From assembly GCA_021203945.1 (NCBI GenBank), contig JAJQAF010000072.1:1-9675 (forward strand): a stretch of DNA of 9,675 nucleotides, written 5' to 3'. The number at the start of each line of letters is the position of its first letter. Positions within the stretch are counted from its first letter, which is position 1. Shown piece by piece: positions 1 through 6,002 of this stretch. Source of the stretch: Campylobacter sp. GTDB lineage: Bacteria > Campylobacterota > Campylobacteria > Campylobacterales > Campylobacteraceae. The notes below the pieces were generated by a model, which saw only the letters and a list, made by a program, of their open reading frames with translations, was not told the DNA's origin and made no database searches. Made by a program: the position numbers and the translations under genes.

Positions 1-94
1 TTTTCACTACAAAATATAAAAATAGTTACCGTTTTACCTTTTATCGTATTTTTGAGCTATTTATTTTGGTTTTTTACTTGCTTGTCATTTATTT

Positions 95-283
95 CTAAAG
101 ATGGATTTCTAAATAGCTAAAAACAGGTCTCTGCGCGTCACTCTCAAAAAGCATTTTACCGCTTTTATCTATCATATGCCCCACTACCGCGCGGCAAGCC
201 CGTCCGAAAGCGCCGAATGTAGTAAAATCCATAGTGGCTAGCGGAATTGGGGCTTGCATTGTGCCGCAGCAGTCTATACGCAA
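95..283 (-). CDS. Small unidentified open frame, possible gene remnant
   Basis: From TTG at 283 this frame encodes 62 residues ending in TAG at 95. I do not recognise the protein. It looks coding-like: the stretch is richer in G and C than the surrounding DNA and encodes an ordered-looking segment with CCGTMQAPIPL, FGAFGRACRAVVGHM and DKSGKMLF. The frame also stays open upstream to a TAA at 392-394, but that part contains no ATG or GTG, and no clear Shine-Dalgarno sequence precedes the TTG. That pattern fits the 3' remnant of a decayed gene, or a short gene with a non-ATG start. No signal peptide or membrane segment is evident. It lies downstream of the flavoprotein gene on the same strand, separated by about 310 bases. 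Confidence 0.3.
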   Translation of the reverse strand: MRIDCCGTMQAPIPLATMDFTTFGAFGRACRAVVGHMIDKSGKMLFESDAQRPVFSYLEIHL

Positions 284-596
284 TAGGCAAAGAAAAGCGT
301 CGCGATATTTGACATTGATGAGGATATAATGGTCATAAAATGATTTTGGCGTATAAAAAAGACAAGCGTTTATTAAATTTAGCTTTACGATTTACCGCTA
401 TTTGTGATGATTGTAAATGAGGTGCGGATTAATGATACGACAGAGCTAAATTTAAATGAGGTTTGCTTAAAATTTTAATTTTCAAAGATAGGTATCGGGT
501 CAAAAATAGATTTAACTCTAAATTTAACCCTTCTCAAAGACGCTTGAACAATAAAAATCGAGAGTTAGATTAAACAAAATTTAACTCCCCTTATTT
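284..596. other. AT-rich spacer with no recognised gene
   Basis: This stretch holds the possible terminator described separately and the start-less upstream extension of the small open frame. It also holds a 12-base inverted repeat, TTAAATTTAGCT (373-384) and AGCTAAATTTAA (444-455), with 59 bases between the arms. A plus-strand ORF of 26 codons (340-420) has no ribosome binding site and no recognisable product. I see no tRNA, rRNA or conserved small RNA. Confidence 0.5.
551..587 (-). terminator. Possible weak rho-independent terminator after the flavoprotein gene
   Basis: Ten bases beyond the TAA, the minus strand has GAGTTA (582-587), a 14-base AT-rich loop and TAACTC (562-567). Four bases further on comes TTTTT (553-557). 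The stem is only six pairs and has few G:C pairs, so the call is tentative. Another TAACTC on the plus strand at 513-518 could compete for pairing. Confidence 0.35.
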
Positions 597-2141
597 TTAG
601 ATATTTTCCCCTGCTATCATGCCAAAGACCATACAATCCGCCATACTCATCGTGCCTAAGCGGCTCGCACCATGCACACCGCCGGTGATCTCGCCCGCAG
701 CGTAAAGCCCAGGTATCGGCTCCCAGGTTTGCGCGTTAATGACTTGAGCTTTGGTGTTTATCTGCACGCCGCCCATGCAATAAAGAATTTTCGGTGTCGT
801 TTCGCAAGCGTAAAACGGCGCTTTTGAGACGTCTATGCTATTTACGTCCTTTTTGCTTAACGGCTTGCCGAATTCGGGATCTTTTTCGGCTTTGACATAT
901 CCGTTAAAGTCCGCGACCGTTTTCAAAAACGGCTCAAGCGGGATATTGTAAGCCTTCGCAAGCTCCTCAAGGGTATCAAATTTCTTAATCGAACCCGCCT
1001 CTACGCCTTTTGAAGTATAAAGAGGATTATTTAGATCGACAGCGGCTTGATCGCAGATATTTACCGGATAGTTATCGTTGTTCGCACTCTCCGCCATGCA
1101 TTTAAATATCGCGTCGGATTTAACCTTGCGTCCGGCATGCTCGTTCATAAAGCGCTTGCCCGTTTTCGGATTTACGGTTAAGCCGTAGTCGTTTGCGCAG
1201 TGATTTGAAAAAAGCGCGGATGTGCCAAATCCCTTTTCGGTCGGGTTCGTATATGGATTTAGCTGGATCCAGCTAAGATGAAGCGGATTTGCACCGATTT
1301 TAAGCGTCGCTAAAAGTGCGCCCGCCGTTGCGCCGGGTTGGCTAACGGTATCGATATTGGTTTTTAAAACGGGGACTTGCTGAACCCTAAACCACTTATC
1401 GCTGCTGTATCCGCCCGCGGCTAGGATAACTCCGTCTTTTGCTTTAAAGCATTTTGGCTCGCCGCTCGTATTTTCCTTGTCGTCGCTTTGTAAATTGCCG
1501 TCGAATTTATAGTTTTCGCGGCATTTTACGCCCACGACGCGACCGCTATCATCAAGAACGAAATCATCAAATTTAGTGCGCTTTTTGATTACGGCGTTTG
1601 TGTTGGCTTCAATAGCCTTGTGCATCGGCCCTATATACCCAGAGCCGCTCGCATTTTTAGCCTGAACTGCACGTTTTAGCGAGTGTCCGCTAGATGATAT
1701 GACCTTGCCGGAAAACTCTACGCCTAAGCTTTTTAAGTATGTAAAAGCCTCGTTTGAGCGGTCGTAAATCACGCTTAACAAATCAACGTGATTTAAATTT
1801 AGCCCGTCTTTTAGACAGTCTGCAATGAAAGCGTCCTTATTATCCGTAATACCGGCGGCTTTTTGAAATTCGTTGTTAGGCACCGCCATATTTCCGGCAT
1901 TGATGACGGAGTTTCCGCCCGCACGACCCATTTTCTCGACCATTAGCACTTTTTTGCCGCGCTTTAAGGCTTGCAACGTCGCCATCGAGCCCGCAAAACC
2001 GCTTCCTATAACGATGACATCGTATTCTTCGTCAAATTTAACGTCTTTTTCGTTCAAAGCCGCGTTTGCATTTATACCGCCAAGCGCCAAAGCACCGACC
2101 ATACTCATTTTGAGCATATTTCGTCTTGATAATTTTGCCAT
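597..2141 (-). CDS. Tat-exported FAD flavoprotein reductase, flavocytochrome c/fumarate reductase family
   Basis: A 514-residue periplasmic FAD enzyme of the family that includes soluble fumarate, urocanate and methacrylate reductases. The N-terminus is a twin-arginine signal (SRRNML, residues 5-10), then a hydrophobic stretch and a likely cleavage after ANA (25-27). The FAD-binding motif GSGFAG is at 46-51, with VEK ending in K70 and VILAAGGYSSD at 238-248. No CxxCH heme site or FMN-binding domain is present, so electrons must come from a separate cytochrome not found in this window. By recalled comparison with Shewanella Fcc3, the catalytic arginine (R338) and substrate-binding R494 (HGASRLG) are kept. 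The two substrate histidines seem replaced: N295-P296 instead of HP, and YCMGG (454-458) instead of HTMGG. The usual RLGGNA is RLGTMS. Fumarate is therefore unlikely as substrate. The substrate is unknown; the family call is firm. Confidence 0.88.
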   Translation of the reverse strand: MAKLSRRNMLKMSMVGALALGGINANAALNEKDVKFDEEYDVIVIGSGFAGSMATLQALKRGKKVLMVEKMGRAGGNSVINAGNMAVPNNEFQKAAGITDNKDAFIADCLKDGLNLNHVDLLSVIYDRSNEAFTYLKSLGVEFSGKVISSSGHSLKRAVQAKNASGSGYIGPMHKAIEANTNAVIKKRTKFDDFVLDDSGRVVGVKCRENYKFDGNLQSDDKENTSGEPKCFKAKDGVILAAGGYSSDKWFRVQQVPVLKTNIDTVSQPGATAGALLATLKIGANPLHLSWIQLNPYTNPTEKGFGTSALFSNHCANDYGLTVNPKTGKRFMNEHAGRKVKSDAIFKCMAESANNDNYPVNICDQAAVDLNNPLYTSKGVEAGSIKKFDTLEELAKAYNIPLEPFLKTVADFNGYVKAEKDPEFGKPLSKKDVNSIDVSKAPFYACETTPKILYCMGGVQINTKAQVINAQTWEPIPGLYAAGEITGGVHGASRLGTMSMADCMVFGMIAGENI

Positions 2142-2146
2142 ATTTA

Positions 2147-2154
2147 CTCCTTTT
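2147..2154 (-). promoter_or_regulatory. Ribosome binding site of the flavoprotein gene
   Basis: Minus-strand AAAAGGAG ends five bases before the ATG at 2141. This strong match supports the chosen start and the presence of the N-terminal twin-arginine signal. Confidence 0.8.
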
Positions 2155-2165
2155 GATATTTTTAG

Positions 2166-2195
2166 TTAAATTTATAAATTACTTTATAAATTTAA
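2166..2195. promoter_or_regulatory. Perfect 13-base inverted repeat in the flavoprotein leader, possible operator
   Basis: The arm TTAAATTTATAAA (2166-2178) is exactly mirrored by TTTATAAATTTAA (2183-2195) across a 4-base spacer. All arm bases are A or T. It sits just downstream of the predicted transcription start, where a bound dimeric repressor would block transcription. In RNA it could form a weak hairpin near the 5' end. Part of the symmetry comes from AAATTT, which is self-complementary and frequent in this genome, so chance is less remote than for a random 26-base match. No known regulator box is recognised. Confidence 0.45.
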
Positions 2196-2205
2196 GCTTT
2201 ATGGA

Positions 2206-2234
2206 ATCATAGAACAAATTTTATCATATGTCAA
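2206..2234 (-). promoter_or_regulatory. Sigma-70-type promoter for the flavoprotein gene
   Basis: On the minus strand a perfect TTGACA (-35, 2229-2234) is followed after exactly 17 bases by TATGAT (-10, 2206-2211). Transcription would start near 2199, about 57 bases before the ATG at 2141. A good -35 box is unusual for Campylobacter, where the -10 region usually dominates, which makes the match notable. The location in the only sizeable spacer between two genes supports it; no start-site data are available. Confidence 0.6.
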
Positions 2235-2291
2235 ATATATATTTTTGGATATAAGATTATATTTCGGTTATAGCGGAAAGTGAAATGCAAA

Positions 2292-2849
2292 TCATGGCTG
2301 ATTTTGACGCTCTTTTGCGTATTTTATGCCAAGTTCATAGGCTTTTTTGTTTGCCTCGCGAACTTTGATCGGAACGCTGGACAACATCTCCTCGCAAACC
2401 GGCTCTATGTCCATACATTCGCTCATAGCGACCGCAACGCCAAGTGCCACTACGCTTTGAGTGATAACGTTACCGACTTCGTCTTTTGCGATAGAGATGA
2501 TTGGAATTTCGTAAATTTTCCATCTATTTTTATCTTCGTCGCTAGGATGAACTAAATTCGGCTCTACAACGATAATGCCGCCCTCTTTTACTCCGTGTTT
2601 AAAAGCGTCGTAGCTAATCTGTGCGGTGGCTAACATAAAATCGATTTCGCCCTCGTTTGCATAAGGATACAAAATTTCACTCTCGTCTAAAACAATATCG
2701 ACCTTTGTCGGACCTCCGCGCACCTGCGAGGTATAAGTCGAGGCTTTTATGCCGTATCCGCCCTCTTTGATCTTAGCCGCGGCTAAAATTTCACCCGCTA
2801 ATATAACGCCCTGCCCGCCTACTCCGACAAATCTAAGCTGTTTTTTCAT
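2292..2849 (-). CDS. oorC: 2-oxoglutarate:acceptor oxidoreductase, gamma subunit
   Basis: Gamma subunit of OorDABC, of the POR/KOR gamma domain family. The 185-residue length is typical. The signature FVGVGGQGVILAGEIL lies at residues 7-22, and TSQVRGGPT (40-48) is the second conserved block. IDFMLATAQISYD and VITQSVVALGVAVA follow the family order. In related enzymes this domain helps position CoA and contacts the alpha subunit. The ATG overlaps oorB (ATGA) and is preceded by AAGGAG, a strong ribosome binding site. It is the last gene of the citric acid cycle operon here. I find no GC-rich hairpin with a T-run behind it, so some transcription may continue into the flavoprotein gene, which nonetheless has a promoter of its own. 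Confidence 0.95.
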   Translation of the reverse strand: MKKQLRFVGVGGQGVILAGEILAAAKIKEGGYGIKASTYTSQVRGGPTKVDIVLDESEILYPYANEGEIDFMLATAQISYDAFKHGVKEGGIIVVEPNLVHPSDEDKNRWKIYEIPIISIAKDEVGNVITQSVVALGVAVAMSECMDIEPVCEEMLSSVPIKVREANKKAYELGIKYAKERQNQP

Positions 2850-3691
2850 ACGATCTCCTTAAAATCGATCGCTTTGCCTTCGCTAGCCGCGATCACAAGC
2901 TTAGCGTAAGCCTTTGTATATTCGATTTTTCCGTCGTCTTTATGCAAAATCCCCAAAGGAAATTTATCCGTTTGCTCATCCTTGCTCATAGACTCAAATT
3001 CCGCCTTATTTACGGTTTTTGACTTTATCCACTCTAAATTTTGCACCGCTTCGCCCATTTTGTTTTTACGTCCTAAATTGATGTGGCAATTTGAAAATAC
3101 GTCAAAAAAGCTATATCCGTCGTGTTTAAAGCCGTCAACGAATATCTTTGTCATCTTTTGAGGCTCTATGACGCTACTGCGCGCAACAAAGGTAGCCCCT
3201 GCCGCAATCGCTAATCTGCACGCGTCAAAACTAGGGTCTATATTGCCGTATTGCGCCGTAACCGTCCACATTCCGCGAGGCGTAGTCGGGCTTGTTTGAG
3301 AATTAGTAAGAGCGTATATGAAATTATTTATTAAAATATGATTTAACCCTATATTTCTGCGACAGCCGTGTATGGTATGATTGCCTCCTATGGCTAGCCC
3401 GTCGCCGTCGCCTGTTACGACTATGACGTGTTTATCGGGGTTTGCCAGCTTTATTCCGCTTGCGTATGCTACGGCTCTACCGTGCGTCGTATGGACAGTA
3501 TTGCAATTTATATAACTACTAAAACGCCCCGAACAGCCTATGCCAGAAACTACGCAAACATCGTTCATATCCCAACCCATGGCGTCAATAGCTCGTATCA
3601 AGCTTTTTAATATCACTCCGTCACCGCATCCCCAGCACCAAAGCGTAGGCATTTTATCCGTCCGCAAATATTTATCATAGTCAAACGCCAT
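2846..3691 (-). CDS. oorB: 2-oxoglutarate:acceptor oxidoreductase, TPP-binding beta subunit
   Basis: Catalytic beta subunit of OorDABC, which oxidises 2-oxoglutarate and CoA to succinyl-CoA and CO2. It binds thiamine pyrophosphate and a [4Fe-4S] cluster. The TPP motif begins with GDGD (residues 94-97) and ends with N122-N123, the expected spacing, followed by TNSQTSPTTPRG. The likely cluster ligands are C19 and C22 (WCWGCGDG), C53 (GIGCSGR) and C202 (SNCHINLGRK), the same pattern as in bacterial and archaeal two-subunit 2-oxoacid:ferredoxin oxidoreductases. The 281-residue length is normal. The ATG lies 11 bases inside the end of oorA, with AGGAG at good spacing, so it has its own ribosome binding site and could be translated even if oorA translation stops early. 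The TGA overlaps the oorC start by four bases. Confidence 0.96.
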   Translation of the reverse strand: MAFDYDKYLRTDKMPTLWCWGCGDGVILKSLIRAIDAMGWDMNDVCVVSGIGCSGRFSSYINCNTVHTTHGRAVAYASGIKLANPDKHVIVVTGDGDGLAIGGNHTIHGCRRNIGLNHILINNFIYALTNSQTSPTTPRGMWTVTAQYGNIDPSFDACRLAIAAGATFVARSSVIEPQKMTKIFVDGFKHDGYSFFDVFSNCHINLGRKNKMGEAVQNLEWIKSKTVNKAEFESMSKDEQTDKFPLGILHKDDGKIEYTKAYAKLVIAASEGKAIDFKEIV

Positions 3692-4007
3692 AACACTCTC
3701 CTATTTTGGCTTCTATTTCGCTTGGACTAAGCGGTCTTCCGTTTGCTTTTAGTAATCTTTCAAAATCATCCCTTAAGATAGTTTTAGCGATTTCGCCGCT
3801 ATATTGTCCTAAATTTAGCTCGCAAACCAGCATTTTTTGAAATTTTTCTCCGATTTGCTTTAATTTTTTAGACGGTGACGGAAATAACGTAATAGGTTTA
3901 AAAAGTCCCGCTTTTACGCCGCGCGCCCTTAAATTTAAGACGGCTTGCTTTGCCGAAAGCGCGACGCTACCGAAAGCTATGATACAAATTTCCGCATCGT
4001 CTAACAT
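3681..4007 (-). CDS. oorA: OorA C-terminal part: 2-oxoacid oxidoreductase domain II
   Basis: This 108-residue open frame starts at the first ATG after the amber codon, 42 bases downstream and in the same frame. It covers domain II of the alpha subunit: AEICIIAFGSVALSAKQAV, the motif GLFKPITLFPSP, and LVCELNLGQYSGEI near the end. No convincing Shine-Dalgarno sequence stands at the usual distance; the nearest GAGG is 14 bases away and better placed for an out-of-frame ATG that opens only five codons. Separate translation would therefore rely on re-initiation by ribosomes stopping at the nearby TAG. In OorABC this region packs against the beta and gamma subunits. The frame ends in TGA, 11 bases inside oorB, and carries AGGAG for oorB. 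I am sure of the homology but not that it is made as its own protein. Confidence 0.6.
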   Translation of the reverse strand: MLDDAEICIIAFGSVALSAKQAVLNLRARGVKAGLFKPITLFPSPSKKLKQIGEKFQKMLVCELNLGQYSGEIAKTILRDDFERLLKANGRPLSPSEIEAKIGECYGV

Positions 4008-4049
4008 AAATTCTTCATTATCCTCGATCTCGTCGGCGTGTAAATTTAT

Positions 4050-4052
4050 CTA
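4050..4052 (-). other. In-frame TAG stop inside oorA
   Basis: On the minus strand the codons read AAC TAG ATA, between residues 253 and 255 of the combined frame. I checked the following 14 codons by hand: they remain in the same frame and run without a break into the ATG at 4007. The reading of the bases is direct; whether the stop is real in the organism cannot be told from one sequence. Confidence 0.95.
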
Positions 4053-4811
4053 GTTAACTAGCCTATTTATATTTTGCTCGACGATCTTGCCGTCTTCGGT
4101 AGGAAATCCAGTTTCACCGTGATGAAGTCCGGTTATATGATACTTGTAGCCTTTAAAAAATGGATTTAAAACCGCCGGTTCGTCGTGCTTTGCGACATAC
4201 GGTTTATATTCGGTAACCGAGCCGTTAAATTCTTTGCGAGTAAAAATTTTAAGCTCGCTAATCTCCGGCAAATGCACCTTTGCCTGCATATGTCCGATCG
4301 TTTCATCAAGCAATAGCATAACGGGCGTCATAAATCTAGCCGCTAGATTAAAGGCTTTTATTGTTTGCGTGTAGCACTCTTCAAGACAGGACGGCGCTAA
4401 AACTATCATATTTATATCTCCGTGGCTCGGGTTTTTAGCTTGCAAAATATCGCCTTGAGAGACGCGAGTAGGAAGCCCGGTCGACGGACCGCCGCGCATA
4501 ACATTTACGATAACGAGCGGAATTTCGGCGATAAAACCAAGTCCGATTTGCTCGGCTTTTAGCGAAATTCCGGGTCCGGAGCTTGCCGTCATAGCTTTTG
4601 CGCCGCTCATTGCAGCTCCCAACGCGACTGAAATTCCGGCTATTTCATCTTCCATTTGTATGAAAGTTCCGCCGTTTTTTGGTAACAATACGCTAAGCTC
4701 ATGTGCTATTTCGCTACTCGGCGTGATAGGGTAACCGCCGAAAAAATTACATCCGCATTCGACCGCCGCTTGCGCTACTAACGCATTTCCGGTAGATATT
4801 ACCTCTCTCAT
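4050..4811 (-). CDS. oorA: OorA N-terminal part: pyruvate/2-oxoacid oxidoreductase domain I
   Basis: This 253-residue open frame covers the N-terminal, thiamine-interacting domain (POR_N type) of the 2-oxoglutarate oxidoreductase alpha subunit. The family motif YPITP, which helps recognise the 2-oxoacid, is at residues 27-31. It is followed by FIQMEDEIAGISVALGAAMSG, then TASSGPGISLKAEQIG and VNVMRGGPSTGLPT, all well conserved. The end, HITGLHHGETGFPTED and a short helix, is where the linker to the next domain begins. Translation would stop at TAG 4050-4052. GAGG shortly before the ATG and the ATGA overlap with oorD support this start. If no readthrough occurs, this product would need the separately made C-terminal piece to build a complete alpha subunit. 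Confidence 0.85.
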   Translation of the reverse strand: MREVISTGNALVAQAAVECGCNFFGGYPITPSSEIAHELSVLLPKNGGTFIQMEDEIAGISVALGAAMSGAKAMTASSGPGISLKAEQIGLGFIAEIPLVIVNVMRGGPSTGLPTRVSQGDILQAKNPSHGDINMIVLAPSCLEECYTQTIKAFNLAARFMTPVMLLLDETIGHMQAKVHLPEISELKIFTRKEFNGSVTEYKPYVAKHDEPAVLNPFFKGYKYHITGLHHGETGFPTEDGKIVEQNINRLVN

Positions 4812-5119
4812 GCGCCCTCTTTCAATTTGTGAAATTTATTTGCTCTAACCGCCGAGGCGCGCTCTTTGCTTTCGCTTGTAAGTTTGGCGAATTTAAAGCC
4901 TTTTTCGGCGACGTAAATCGCAAAATCCGGACAGTGTAGCTCACAATCGCGGCAACCTATACAGGCTTGCGGAAAGACTACCTCTATCATCTTGCCAAGC
5001 ACGGCATGCGGCTCTAGCCTCATACCTAATACGCCCGCCGGGCAATAGCTAACGCAGACGTCACAGGCCTTGCACCTGCTCTCATCTACCCAAACGGGCA
5101 CATCGTTTCTTATAATCAT
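4808..5119 (-). CDS. oorD: 2-oxoglutarate:acceptor oxidoreductase, ferredoxin-like delta subunit
   Basis: Small iron-sulfur subunit of the OorDABC complex, passing electrons from 2-oxoglutarate oxidation to an external carrier such as flavodoxin or ferredoxin. The 103-residue protein has two CxxCxxCxxxCP motifs: C16, C19, C22, C26 and C53, C56, C59, C63. This predicts two [4Fe-4S] clusters. The C-terminal tail is basic and lysine-rich. A 10-base spacer separates it from sucD and includes AGGA, giving a good Shine-Dalgarno spacing to the ATG. Its TGA overlaps the oorA ATG by four bases, so expression of the two subunits is probably coupled. The assignment rests on the cluster motifs and on position directly before oorA. 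Taken alone, the protein could be any 2[4Fe-4S] ferredoxin. Confidence 0.94.
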   Translation of the reverse strand: MIIRNDVPVWVDESRCKACDVCVSYCPAGVLGMRLEPHAVLGKMIEVVFPQACIGCRDCELHCPDFAIYVAEKGFKFAKLTSESKERASAVRANKFHKLKEGA

Positions 5120-5129
5120 AAAATTTTCC

Positions 5130-6002
5130 TCATCCTAATATCTCTTTTAATTTTTCGCCTATTTTTGCGGGATTTACGACAATATGCGCGCCGGCGTCTT
5201 TTAAAATTTCAAATTTCGCCTTCGCACCGGTATTTTTAGAGTTTATAATCGCTCCGGCATGCCCCATTTTACGTCCTTTAGGAGCGCTTGCTCCCGCTAT
5301 GAAAGCGACTATGGGCTTTGTAAAATTTTTGATTATCTCACTAGCCCTACTTTCTAATTCGCCGCCTATTTCGCCTATCATAACTACGGCTTTCGTATCG
5401 TCGTCTTTGTCCAAAAGCGGCAAAATTTCATCGTAAGCCATACCGATAACGGCATCTCCGCCTATGCCTACGGCAGTAGAAATCCCAAAACCTTGATTGA
5501 TAATTTGATTTGCGGCTTCATACGTGAGGGTTCCGGATTTTGAGACGATTCCAATGTTTATATTCGATTTTTTAAAGACGCAGTTCGGCATAATGCCTAA
5601 TTTGCATTCGCCGGCGCTTATTATGCCGGGGCAATTCGGACCGATTATTTTCATTCCGCGCTTATTTGCGTATGATTTTGCCGAGAGCATATCTAAGACG
5701 GGAATATGCTCGGTAATCACGACGCAAAGTTTTATGCCGGCGGCGGCGGCTTCGATTATAGCGTCTTTGCAAAAAGCCGCAGGCACGAATATCATACTGA
5801 CATCCGCGCCGCTAGCTATTTTCGCCTCTTTAACCGTATTGTAAATTTTAACTCCGAGATAGGTTTGACCGCCTTTAAAAGGCGTAACTCCCGCTAAAAT
5901 TTTAGTGCCGTATTCGATACAACTCTGCGTATGAAAACTCCCCTCTTTTCCCGTGATACCCTGAACGATTACGCCGGTGTTTTTATCTATCAAAATGCTC
6001 AT
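5130..6002 (-). CDS. sucD: Succinate-CoA ligase (ADP-forming), alpha subunit
   Basis: Alpha subunit of succinyl-CoA synthetase; it binds CoA and carries the phosphorylated histidine of the reaction. The 290 residues match the family length. A CoA-binding Rossmann domain opens with VIVQGITGKEGSFHTQ (residues 11-26), followed by GPNCPGII (121-128) and GIVSKSGTLTYE (151-162). The GIGGD motif is at 179-183 and E211 lies in GEIGGE. The active-site histidine is H248 in GHAGAI, equivalent to E. coli H246. The ATG overlaps the sucC stop (ATGA) and has AAAGG about six bases upstream, inside sucC. It ends in TGA ten bases before oorD, so transcription clearly continues into the oor genes. Nothing in the gene looks damaged. 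Confidence 0.96.
   Translation of the reverse strand: MSILIDKNTGVIVQGITGKEGSFHTQSCIEYGTKILAGVTPFKGGQTYLGVKIYNTVKEAKIASGADVSMIFVPAAFCKDAIIEAAAAGIKLCVVITEHIPVLDMLSAKSYANKRGMKIIGPNCPGIISAGECKLGIMPNCVFKKSNINIGIVSKSGTLTYEAANQIINQGFGISTAVGIGGDAVIGMAYDEILPLLDKDDDTKAVVMIGEIGGELESRASEIIKNFTKPIVAFIAGASAPKGRKMGHAGAIINSKNTGAKAKFEILKDAGAHIVVNPAKIGEKLKEILG

Larger units (their letters stand above)
3681..4811 (-). pseudogene. oorA: oorA, full-length frame interrupted by one in-frame amber codon
   Basis: The whole alpha-subunit frame of 2-oxoglutarate:acceptor oxidoreductase spans 377 codons with its final TGA, very close to the roughly 374 residues I recall for C. jejuni OorA. Codon 254 is TAG (4050-4052). 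The codons on either side stay in one frame: ...NRLVN, stop, INLHADEIEDNEEFMLDD... There is no insertion, deletion or second stop. Both halves carry their conserved motifs. As I remember the C. jejuni protein, a lysine sits at this place, so a single AAG to TAG change would explain the stop. I label it a pseudogene only because the frame is broken. A sequencing error, readthrough or a working two-piece subunit are all open. The oorA frame overlaps oorD by 4 bases and oorB by 11 bases, so the operon layout is unchanged. Confidence 0.7.

Noticed and set aside
325..330. Perfect TATAAT on the plus strand with TTGACA at 309-314
   Set aside because: The spacing between the boxes is only 10 bases and the sequence downstream holds no credible plus-strand gene, so it is probably chance.
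340..420. 26-codon plus-strand open frame
   Set aside because: No Shine-Dalgarno sequence, no recognisable product, and it opposes the direction of every other gene here.
1873..2169. Plus-strand open frames opposite the flavoprotein, sucD, sucC, mdh and icd genes
   Set aside because: They are antisense shadows of well-supported genes and have no ribosome binding sites or family motifs.
2249..2262. ATATAA-GA-TTATAT mini-palindrome after oorC as a terminator
   Set aside because: Six A:T pairs around a 2-base loop, without a T-run, are too weak to end transcription.
4008..4049. A frameshift between the two oorA pieces
   Set aside because: Codon-by-codon reading shows both pieces in the same frame; only the TAG separates them.
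4050..4052. Pyrrolysine at the oorA TAG
   Set aside because: No pyl genes are visible and the trait is not known in Campylobacter; the position is a non-catalytic linker.
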